From Aquibium carbonis (GTDB lineage Bacteria > Pseudomonadota > Alphaproteobacteria > Rhizobiales > Rhizobiaceae): a DNA stretch of 33,389 nucleotides. The DNA lies in contig NZ_RWKW01000022.1 of NCBI RefSeq assembly GCF_003970795.1, forward strand, positions 1-33,389. The letters are read 5' to 3'. The notes under the pieces are model-generated. The model was not told the DNA's origin and ran no database searches. It saw nothing but the letters and a program-made list of their open reading frames with translations. The position numbers and the translations under genes are program-made. Of the stretch, positions 26,468 through 33,389 are shown in pieces (the first letter of the stretch is position 1; every line of letters starts with the position of its first letter).

Positions 26468-27465
26468 CCGATACCCCCCTGACCACCGCTTCCGCCGCAG
26501 CCAAGGGCGCCAACCTCACCCGCCTGTTCGAGCGGGTGGCGCTCATCCTGGTCTGGCTTCTGCTGATCGGGGGCTTCGGCGCCGCCATGCCGAACTCGTT
26601 CCTGAACTGGGGCAATTTCGCCATCCTGTTCGCGTCCTACGCGCCTGCGGCCCTGCTGGCGCTGGCCATCATCGTGCCGCTGACGGCCGGCGACTACGAT
26701 CTGTCGGTCGGGGCCACGCTCACGCTGTCGTCCTGCGTCATCGGCGTGCTCAACGTCTGGCAGGGCCTGCCGATCGGGCTGGCGATCGGGCTGGCGCTCT
26801 GCGCGGGCGCGGCGGTCGGACTGGTCAATGCCTTCTTCATCATCTACGTGCGCATCCCCTCGCTGGTGGTGACGCTGGGCACGACCTCGCTGATCACCGG
26901 TCTCGTCCAGTGGATGACCAACTCCTCGACCATCGGCGGCATCGACAACAGCCTCGTCATGGCCGTGGTCGGCGGTCGCTTCCTCGGCGTGCCCTATGCC
27001 TTCTACTATGCCATCGCGGCGGCGGTCGTGATGACCTACATCTTCGACTTCACGCCGCTCGGGCGCCGGCTGCTCTTCGTCGGCCGCGGCCGCGAAGTGG
27101 CGCGGCTCAACGGCATCGCCGTGGATCGCGTGCGGCTCGGCGCCCTGGTCACCTCGGGCGTCCTGGCGGCCGCCGCCGGCGTTCTCTATGCCGGCGTTCT
27201 CGGCTCGGCCGATCCCTATTCGGGACTGAACTTCCTGTTGCCGGCCTTTGCCGCCGCCTTCCTCGGCGCCACCACCATCCTGCCGGGTCGGTTCAACCCC
27301 TGGGGCGCCATCGTCGCCGTCTACTTTCTCGCCACCGGCATCACCGGCCTCACCATGCTCGGCATCCCGCTGTGGGTCACCAACGTGTTCAACGGCGGTG
27401 CGCTCATCCTGGCCGTCACCATCTCCCAGTTCACCCGTGGCCGCGAGGCCAGCGACATCGGCTGA
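26464..27465 (+). CDS. Ribose-type ABC transporter permease
   Basis: This 333-aa inner-membrane protein has about eight to ten hydrophobic helices, of the RbsC/BPD_transp_2 family. LTAGDYDLSVGATLTLSSC around residue 72 is the family's conserved loop. The start overlaps the ATPase stop by 4 nt. With the ATPase and binding protein it forms a complete importer. Confidence 0.92.
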   Translation: MTDTPLTTASAAAKGANLTRLFERVALILVWLLLIGGFGAAMPNSFLNWGNFAILFASYAPAALLALAIIVPLTAGDYDLSVGATLTLSSCVIGVLNVWQGLPIGLAIGLALCAGAAVGLVNAFFIIYVRIPSLVVTLGTTSLITGLVQWMTNSSTIGGIDNSLVMAVVGGRFLGVPYAFYYAIAAAVVMTYIFDFTPLGRRLLFVGRGREVARLNGIAVDRVRLGALVTSGVLAAAAGVLYAGVLGSADPYSGLNFLLPAFAAAFLGATTILPGRFNPWGAIVAVYFLATGITGLTMLGIPLWVTNVFNGGALILAVTISQFTRGREASDIG

Positions 27466-27534
27466 CGGCCAAGCCGTCGCCCGTTTGCCGATGCTGGCGC
27501 CGAGCGCCGGCATCGCATCATCCAGGAGGAATCC

Positions 27535-28842
27535 ATGATCCGCCGTCTCAAGACAGCCAGGGGCGCCGACGAGCGCGCCGAGGCCAACACCAAGGTCCGC
27601 GCCACGGTCGAGGGCATCCTGGCCGACATCGAGAAGCGCGGCGACGCCGCCGTGCGCGAACTGTCGATCAGGTTCGACGGCTGGGAGCCCGAGAGCTTTC
27701 GCCTGTCCGATGCCGAGATCGAAAAGGCACTGTCGTCCGTCTCGACGCGCGACCTCGACGACATCCGCTTCGCCCAGGCGCAGGTGCGCAACTTCGCCCA
27801 GCACCAGAAGGCGGCGCTGAAGGACATCGAGGTCGAGACCTTGCCGGGCGTGTTCCTCGGCCATCGCAACATCCCCGTCAACGCCGTCGGCTGCTACGTT
27901 CCGGGCGGCAAGTACCCGATGGTCGCCTCGGCCCACATGAGCGTGCTCACGGCCAAGGTCGCGGGCGTCAAGCGCGTCGTCGCCTCGGCGCCGCCCTTCA
28001 AGGGCGGCGCGCATCCGGCCATCGTCGCGGCGATGCATCTTGCCGGCGCCGACGAGATTCTCGTCCTCGGCGGCGTCCAGGCCATCGGCGCCATGGCGCT
28101 GGGAACGGAGACGATCGCGCCGGTCGACATGCTCGTCGGTCCGGGCAACGCCTTCGTGGCCGAAGCCAAGCGCCAGCTCTACGGCCGCGTCGGCATCGAC
28201 CTCTTCGCCGGGCCGACCGAGACGCTGGTCATCGCCGACGACACGGTCGACGGCGAGATCTGCGCCACCGACCTGCTCGGCCAGGCCGAGCACGGGCCGA
28301 CGTCTCCCGCGGTCCTTCTCACCAATTCCGAAAAGCTCGCGCGCGACACCATGGCCGAGATCGAGCGGCTTCTGGCGGTGCTTCCCACCGGCGACGTGGC
28401 GGGTGCGGCCTGGCGCGGCTACGGCGAGGTGATCGTCTGCGACAGCGAGGACGAGATGCTGGCCGAGGCGGACCGCATCGCCTCCGAGCACGTCCAGGTG
28501 ATGACGCGCGACCCGGACTGGTTCCTCGCCAACATGACCAATTACGGCGCGCTGTTCCTCGGCCCGCGCACCAACGTCGCCTATGGCGACAAGGTCATCG
28601 GCACCAACCACACGCTGCCGACCAACCGCGCCGGGCGCTACACCGGCGGCCTGTGGGTCGGCAAGTTCCTGAAAACCTGCACCTACCAGCGCATCGCGAC
28701 CGACGAGGCGAGCGCGCTCGTCGGCCGCTATGCGTCGCGGCTGTCGATGCTGGAAGGCTTCGTCGGCCATGCCGAGCAGGCCAATGTGCGCGTGCGCCGC
28801 TATGGCGGCGGCAATGTCGACTACGCCGCGGCGGCGGATTAG
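27535..28842 (+). CDS. Histidinol-dehydrogenase-family enzyme, probably catabolic (HpsN-like)
   Basis: This 435-aa protein belongs to the HisD family of NAD- and zinc-dependent alcohol dehydrogenases. Candidate zinc ligands are Q250 and H253 (GQAEHGP). The catalytic pair is E318-H319 (SEHVQVM). The ATG at 27535 has a perfect aggagg. It is the last gene of the transporter operon and not in a his operon. Segments such as [20 protein letters not shown] resemble HpsN-type sulfopropanediol dehydrogenases more than biosynthetic HisD. I infer it oxidises an imported polyol or alcohol to an acid; the real substrate is unknown. Confidence 0.85.
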   Translation: MIRRLKTARGADERAEANTKVRATVEGILADIEKRGDAAVRELSIRFDGWEPESFRLSDAEIEKALSSVSTRDLDDIRFAQAQVRNFAQHQKAALKDIEVETLPGVFLGHRNIPVNAVGCYVPGGKYPMVASAHMSVLTAKVAGVKRVVASAPPFKGGAHPAIVAAMHLAGADEILVLGGVQAIGAMALGTETIAPVDMLVGPGNAFVAEAKRQLYGRVGIDLFAGPTETLVIADDTVDGEICATDLLGQAEHGPTSPAVLLTNSEKLARDTMAEIERLLAVLPTGDVAGAAWRGYGEVIVCDSEDEMLAEADRIASEHVQVMTRDPDWFLANMTNYGALFLGPRTNVAYGDKVIGTNHTLPTNRAGRYTGGLWVGKFLKTCTYQRIATDEASALVGRYASRLSMLEGFVGHAEQANVRVRRYGGGNVDYAAAAD

Positions 28843-28949
28843 GCTGCAACTCTGGCCGGTGCGACACCGATCCGCCGTCATCCTCGGCACCAGCCCAACG
28901 ACGACGGCGCCCGGGTTTCGGCTCGTGCCGGTCGTCGCGGCCTTCGGGC

Positions 28950-29144
28950 TCAGCCGTTCGAGCGGGTGCCCGTGGCCGGCGGCGGACGGTTGGTGACCAA
29001 CCGCGGCGCCTTGCGTGGCGCGGCCAATGTCTCGGTCTGGCTCTTGTGTTCGGCGGGCGCGCGCGTGGCCGGCAGGGCGCCCCAGGGCGTCCACTGCGTC
29101 GGGCGGGCGCGGGATCGGTCGGACTGCCTCACATGAAGTGTCAC
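28950..29144 (-). CDS. Possible 64-aa proline- and arginine-rich protein
   Basis: A GTG at 29144 is preceded by a perfect aggagg at 7 nt spacing, which is the only reason to believe this frame. The product is basic and polar (SDRSRARPTQWTPWGALPAT, later RKAPRLVTNRPPPATGT), with no recognised domain or signal peptide. It lies between the HisD-like gene (convergent) and rlmB. It may be a real small protein or an accident of GC-rich sequence. Confidence 0.35.
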   Translation of the reverse strand: MTLHVRQSDRSRARPTQWTPWGALPATRAPAEHKSQTETLAAPRKAPRLVTNRPPPATGTRSNG

Positions 29145-29172
29145 GAGTCTGCCTCCTCTTCCGGATGGTTAA

Positions 29173-29191
29173 CAGTTTGGCGATCAAACTG
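29173..29191. other. Inverted repeat CAGTTTG / CAAACTG
   Basis: cagtttg-gcgat-caaactg forms a perfect 7-bp stem, extended by one further A-T pair. It lies 57 nt past the rlmB stop and upstream of the possible small ORF. No T-run follows, so an operator is as likely as a terminator. Confidence 0.35.
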
Positions 29192-29248
29192 TCCGGATTT
29201 GAGGCCTTCGCATCGCCGAATTGTGGCAGGCGACGATTGTCGCCGCCG

Positions 29249-30112
29249 TCAGCGCGATCCGTCGAGGTGCCGTCTGGCGGCGTAAAGCGAGATGGCGGCC
29301 GCGTTGGAGACGTTGAGCGAGCGGATCGGGCCGGGCATCTCCAGCCGCGCCAGCGCGGTCACGGTCTCGCGCGTCTTCTGGCGCAGGCCCTTGCCCTCGG
29401 CGCCGAGCACCAGCGCCAGGCGGCCGCCCGACAGCGTCGCCTCCAGCACCGCCGGTCCCTCCGAATCCAGGCCGACGGTTTCAAAGCCGGCGGCATGCAG
29501 TTCGTCCAGCGCCGCGGCGAGGTTCTTCACCTCGATCATGTCGATATGTTCCAGCGCGCCGGAGGCGGCCTTGGCCAGCACGCCCGATTCGGCCGGGCTG
29601 TGGCGCGACGTCGTCACCAGCGCGCCGGCCCCGAAGGCCACCGCCGAGCGCAGGATGGCGCCGACATTGTGCGGATCCGTCACCTGGTCGAGCACCAGGA
29701 CCAGCGGCGTGTCCGACAGCGCCGACAGGGTCTTGGGCTTCAGCGGCTTCGCCTCGATCATCACGCCCTGGTGCACGGCGTCGCTGCCGAGCAGCCTGTC
29801 GATGGCGCGCGGCTCGACGATCTCGACCGGGCAGGGCAGGGCGCCCGGATCGGCGATCCCCAGCCTGTCCAGCGCGTTCTTCGTCACCAGCAGGCGGGTG
29901 ATGCGGCGCCGGGGATTGTCGAGCGCGGCGCGCACCGTGTGCAGCCCGTAGAGCCGCACCAGCCCTTCGGGCGGCGCCTCGCCTTCGATCGGCGGCCCCT
30001 TGCGCGGCCGCGCGGGGGCGCCGCCGGCCGGGGCGTTCTGGTCTCGATGGGTGCGCCGCAGCCGCGCATAGTGGCTGTCCTTCGGCGTCCCGCTCTTTTT
30101 CTCGTCGCTCAT
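29249..30112 (-). CDS. rlmB: 23S rRNA 2'-O-methyltransferase RlmB (TrmH/SpoU family)
   Basis: This 287-aa protein has all three SPOUT motifs: DPHNVGAILRSAVAFGA, LVLGAEGKGLR and IRSLNVSNAAAISLY. A substrate-binding N-terminal domain (LYGLHTVRAALDNPRRRI) follows a disordered, basic 45-residue leader. RlmB methylates the ribose of a guanosine in 23S rRNA using S-adenosylmethionine. The ATG at 30112 gives a normal length. A longer open frame runs on into the repeat cluster and is rejected. It is a housekeeping gene and probably anchors the core chromosome here. Confidence 0.9.
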   Translation of the reverse strand: MSDEKKSGTPKDSHYARLRRTHRDQNAPAGGAPARPRKGPPIEGEAPPEGLVRLYGLHTVRAALDNPRRRITRLLVTKNALDRLGIADPGALPCPVEIVEPRAIDRLLGSDAVHQGVMIEAKPLKPKTLSALSDTPLVLVLDQVTDPHNVGAILRSAVAFGAGALVTTSRHSPAESGVLAKAASGALEHIDMIEVKNLAAALDELHAAGFETVGLDSEGPAVLEATLSGGRLALVLGAEGKGLRQKTRETVTALARLEMPGPIRSLNVSNAAAISLYAARRHLDGSR

Positions 30113-30178
30113 GGCGCCTCTATAGCGGGGCCGCGGGCTAAAGGATACGGCACATGCGTGCGCACCCGCCGCAACTGC

Positions 30179-30885
30179 GATCTCCCCCCTTGAGGGGGGT
30201 CCGAAGGACGGGCGCAACGCCGGAGAGCCGATCTCCCCCCTTGGGGGGGGGGGGCCGAAGGACGGGCGAGACTGCTGGAGAGCCGATCTCCCCCTCGTGG
30301 GGGGTCCGAAGGACGGGCGAGACGCCGGAGAGCCGATCTCCCCCCTCGTGGGGGAGATGCCGGCAGGCAGAGGGGGGCGCGAAGGAACGAGACCTGTCCG
30401 CCCCCGGCGCAACACCATCATGTGGAGGCGTGACGCTCTACGTCGCCCCCTCTGGGCTACCGCCCATCTCCCCCACGAGGGGGGAGATCATGCGCTCCGC
30501 CGCCGCGCTCGCCTCGTCCGCTCGCCAATAGAGCGCAACTGCTGCGACATCGATCTCCCCCCTCGTGGGGGAGATGCCGGCAGGCAGAGGGGGGTGTGCC
30601 AGAACGCGGCGTTTGCGAAAAAAAACGGGCGCGACGCCGGAGAGCCGACCTCCCCACCCGTGGGGGAGATGCCGGCAGGCAGAGGGGGCGCGCCAGAACG
30701 CGGGGTGCCGACAAACGGGCGAGACGCCGGAGAGCCGATCTCCCCACCTGTGGGGGAGATGCCGGCAGGCAGAGGGGGGTGTGCCAGAACGCGGCGTTTG
30801 CCGAAAAACGGGCGCGACGCCGGAGAGCCGATCTCCCCCCTCGTGGGGGAGATGCCGGCAGGCAGAGGGGGGCGCGCCAGAGCAC
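30179..30885. repeat. Tandem cluster of nine GATCTCCCC-type palindromic repeats
   Basis: The core gatctccccc...tcgtgggggagatgccggcagg occurs at 30179, 30230, 30285, 30335, 30552, 30647, 30737 and 30830, with an inverted copy near 30465-30489. Spacing is 50-55 bases in the first four and 90-95 in the last four. The 3' tails are shared (ggcaggcagagggg, then gacgccggagagcc). Copies 1-3 have lost the right arm and carry tccgaaggacgggcg instead. This is a dispersed-repeat family that has amplified in tandem, not a CRISPR array: the units themselves are palindromic and the intervals are also repeated. Confidence 0.85.
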
Positions 30886-31234
30886 GACCTATCCGCCCCC
30901 GTCCTATCGACGCCTTGCGGAATACGACAGCCACCAGAGCCCTCCCGTGGCATTCCCGAAAGCGTCCGCGATTCGGGTAGCGGGCGAATGGCGACAATGG
31001 GGTGATTTCTTGCCCGTCGTCTTCTGGAGGTGAACCCCAAAGACGATCCAGTTTTGGGAGAATGTTCATCTCAAGCGCTCTTTACGTAATCGGATATGAT
31101 TCGGCCCTGGTACGCCGAACGCAAGCAATCCAGCAGCGCCAAGCCCATCTGGCACGACGTCAGCAAGAACTTCCGATCGGTGATTTTCAGCCCGTCCCGG
31201 CGCCGATGTTTCGAATTGGGAAGACTAAGTTATG
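30886..31234. other. Intergenic stretch without a supported gene
   Basis: About 350 bases separate the repeat cluster from the end of the restriction gene. Reading frames here lack ribosome binding sites and family resemblance. I see no clear promoter, terminator or repeat. Confidence 0.45.
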
Positions 31235-32932
31235 CTAGCCGAAATTACCCCTAGTTTGGGTGACTACAGGTCCCGGCCAAAGATGAGCTGCGCGCTCAAA
31301 CATTTCATTAGCACGGGCCTGAATCTCCGCCTCGCCCCATTTCTCCAATTTGAGCAGGCCGCGATTGAGCTCGATATGCGTATTTTCCAACCTTACCTTC
31401 TTCTCGTCGAAGGGGAGGTTGCTGAGTTCCGAATTGGATCCGGTCAGCGTGAGGTTGCCGAAACTTCCCAGCCGCCGCTGGTGGACTTCCGACGCAGTGG
31501 AGCCAAGCTCCTGCTGCCACCTTTCGCTAAGCGTTTGCGGCATGATGTGCTCGATGGTCGCTTTCTTAAGGTCGGCCGGTTCCCGATGTCCAAAAGACTC
31601 CTCAAGGCGGAGGAGAACGAAGCGTGTCGACCCCCTTCCGTACTGCGGGTCGTTAACGAAGCTGTTCCTGAACTCGCCGTCAGATGGGAAGCGGCGGCCA
31701 CCCTGACCCGTTGACATCGAACTGTGGAGCCAGGCGACGTAATTCTCGGTCGGGAACTGTTTTGCCCACAAAAGGAACAGCTTATTGAGCGCGTTCGTCG
31801 GCACCTGGCAGATCGACCGCCGGATGACGAAAGCTTCGACCAAGCTAAGGCATTCGGCTAGTTCGTCATTGGAGATCGCACCGGCTCGTCGTGCGTCCAG
31901 CAGCCTAAGGAGCAGCGGGTACGATGTGCCGATATCGAGATGCTTGATATTCGTCATGCGCTTCCGCACAATAGGTGACTGCTCCCCATCCGGCTCCAGG
32001 ATCGTGGAATACATCCGCGAGAACTCGTTCATACGGGCAACCTCGGACTCGACGTCTTCCGGCCCTGACAAGTCCTTCAAGCGCGATTTGGTGGCCGTGT
32101 ATATGCCTGTCTGGTAGACGTTTTCGCCATCTTTCATCGCATAGTGTCGAAGGAACTCGGTCAGGTTGCTGCCCAACCTTCGCTCCATTGGCGCCCAATA
32201 GTTTTCGAATATCCGCTCTTGCTCGCCGCCAGTGGAGATCGAATGGTTGAATCGCATCAGGATATAGTTTCTGACGAGATCGGCTTGCGTTAGAGGTTGC
32301 CCTTTGAAATTCAGGCTCTCAAATATTAAGTAAGGGTCGTCAGTTTCGCCTAGGTTGATCATGACGACTTGTAGGGAATGCTCGACGGTCGCCAGCACCT
32401 TTGCACAGTCGATGGGATCGCCGTTTAAATCGGTCCCGTTCGCGAGCTTGTGACGGAAGAACCGATAGGCCTCCGACATCAGGCTATCGTCAGACGGATC
32501 TTTGCGCCGTAGGACGATGGACGCGTAGCGGTCGCGATCAGCTTGGGTAGGAACGAACTTCAACGTGTCGTCCGGCTCACGGAAGCGATTAGTGAGGTAG
32601 ACTTCCTGGATGCGCGCGGAATTGTTCTCGTCGATGGAATCTCGGAGAGCAGCCAGAAGAAGGGAAACCGTCGTCAAGCGCTGCTGGCCATCGATGATCA
32701 GATACTTGCTGACACCGACAGGCACGCTTCGCGCCGGCACAGATACGATCGCACCCATGAAATGGGAAGTCCTGTCTTCCCCATCGTACTGCACGAGCAT
32801 GTCGTCCCACAGTGTTTGCCAGTTCGTTTTCGCCCAGGAATAAGGGCGTTGGAAAAGTGGGATGAGGTTTTGCTTTTCGCCGTTGAAGTACTGGATAACA
32901 TTTGCCGGTGACGCTTCCAAAATTCCCCCCAC
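31235..32932 (-). CDS. GmrSD-type (DUF262 + DUF1524) type IV restriction protein
   Basis: This 565-aa protein fuses both halves of a modification-dependent restriction enzyme. The N-terminal DUF262 part has LFQRPYSW (26-33) and IDGQQRLTT (80-88), the nucleotide-binding ParB-like motif. The C-terminal DUF1524 part has an HNH-like nuclease pattern: IEHIMPQTL (460-468; H462, P465) and GSFGNLTLTGSNSELSN (490-506). GmrSD cleaves DNA carrying glucosylated hydroxymethylcytosine, as in T-even phages; related proteins act on other modified DNA. The GTG at 32932 is the likely start, with gaagg about 9 nt upstream; a TTG four codons downstream has ggggggaa in front. No methyltransferase is beside it, as expected for type IV. 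Confidence 0.85.
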   Translation of the reverse strand: MGGILEASPANVIQYFNGEKQNLIPLFQRPYSWAKTNWQTLWDDMLVQYDGEDRTSHFMGAIVSVPARSVPVGVSKYLIIDGQQRLTTVSLLLAALRDSIDENNSARIQEVYLTNRFREPDDTLKFVPTQADRDRYASIVLRRKDPSDDSLMSEAYRFFRHKLANGTDLNGDPIDCAKVLATVEHSLQVVMINLGETDDPYLIFESLNFKGQPLTQADLVRNYILMRFNHSISTGGEQERIFENYWAPMERRLGSNLTEFLRHYAMKDGENVYQTGIYTATKSRLKDLSGPEDVESEVARMNEFSRMYSTILEPDGEQSPIVRKRMTNIKHLDIGTSYPLLLRLLDARRAGAISNDELAECLSLVEAFVIRRSICQVPTNALNKLFLLWAKQFPTENYVAWLHSSMSTGQGGRRFPSDGEFRNSFVNDPQYGRGSTRFVLLRLEESFGHREPADLKKATIEHIMPQTLSERWQQELGSTASEVHQRRLGSFGNLTLTGSNSELSNLPFDEKKVRLENTHIELNRGLLKLEKWGEAEIQARANEMFERAAHLWPGPVVTQTRGNFG

Positions 32933-33389
32933 TTCGTAGCCTTCGTGATCTTGTCATTGTACGCTTCTTCCGATCCGGTGGAAACGTATCCGCTTCAGAC
33001 CAGTGAGGCTAGCTGGCGTTTGAACATCTTTCGATTGTAGCTGGGCGCAAGCACTTCTGCAATCGACGGTGATCGGAGATGGTAGGCGGTTAGGGCTCGC
33101 GAGTGTTCCGCTTTCCTCCGAATTGCCCTTGGGTGTGCCCGCTTTTCACTTTGGTGATCTTGGCCGAGGGCGACGCACTGAATCCACCGAATTTGCAACT
33201 TGGCGAAAACTGAACAAACGACAATTCTAGTCGTGGATAGAAGTACTCTGATCGGCATCGAAATCTGCCCCCCTCAAAAAAAATTTCCCCCCATTCATCC
33301 ACGCCCCCCGGCGGTAGCCGTATCCTTCGTCTTGCAGCTTGCCGCCGGGAACGGAACGTACGACCGGACCTTCCAGGCAAGTGTGGCGC
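32933..33389. other. Right end of the window without a supported gene
   Basis: These 457 bases contain open frames on the minus strand, but none has a ribosome binding site, a recognisable domain or a plausible composition. Base composition is mixed and less GC-rich than the metabolic region. A gene could begin or end beyond the window edge. Confidence 0.4.

Noticed and set aside
26298-29285. 995-codon and 925-codon frames over the permease and HisD-like gene
   Set aside because: Low-complexity shadows of GC-rich codon use; the permease and dehydrogenase in other frames are unmistakable.
30113-30421. N-terminal extension of RlmB into the repeat cluster
   Set aside because: The extra residues are a translation of palindromic repeats; the ATG at 30112 gives a normal protein.
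30179-30885. CRISPR array
   Set aside because: Units are palindromic intergenic repeats, intervals share sequence with each other, two unit lengths occur, and no cas genes are nearby.
33090-33380. Minus-strand frame at the right edge
   Set aside because: No ribosome site or recognisable domain; an insertion-sequence remnant was considered but no terminal repeats or transposase motif could be seen.

Overview
The window reads as a chromosome segment from a GC-rich alphaproteobacterium, most likely of the order Hyphomicrobiales (Mesorhizobium/Aminobacter-like). I infer this from codon and base use, a catabolic hyuAB / LacI / RbsABC-type cluster, direct-repeat LexA boxes of the alphaproteobacterial form GTTC-N7-GTTC, and many GC-rich intergenic palindromes.

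Region 1 (1-480) is chromosomal flank with palindromic repeats and a complete tRNA-Thr(UGU) gene at 408-483. Region 2 (about 465-15754) looks like a 15.3-kb integrative and mobilizable element in the 3' end of that tRNA. A large serine recombinase abuts the tRNA, and 14 bases of the tRNA 3' end recur at 15741-15754. In order it holds: the recombinase and a 120-aa partner gene behind a LexA-like box; a ribbon-helix-helix protein beside two hairpins (possible oriT); a TumE/TumA-type toxin-antitoxin pair; a two-gene candidate defence operon, again behind a LexA-like box; a minus-strand mobilization operon (mobC, relaxase, membrane protein, small ORF, coupling protein); and a Fic AMP-transferase. 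The defence operon pairs a 1445-aa NACHT-like NTPase ending in a PD-(D/E)XK-like nuclease with a DUF3800 RNase H-like protein.

Region 3 (15869-28842) is core or accessory metabolism: a small membrane protein, leuD and leuC, hyuA and hyuB, a LacI-family regulator, a ribose-type ABC transporter (binding protein, dual ATPase, permease) and a histidinol-dehydrogenase-family enzyme. Two identical 15-bp palindromic operators lie at the two divergent promoter regions (18455-18469 and 23644-23658). The whole set therefore looks like one LacI-controlled uptake and catabolic regulon.

Region 4 (28843-33389) holds a possible small ORF, the rlmB-type 23S rRNA methyltransferase, a tandem cluster of at least nine palindromic repeats (30179-30885), and a fused GmrS-GmrD-type (DUF262/DUF1524) type IV restriction protein. 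The last 457 bases show no gene I can support.

The most novel candidates are the NACHT-nuclease/DUF3800 operon with its SOS-like box, and the integrase gene whose C-terminus is rewritten by integration into the tRNA.
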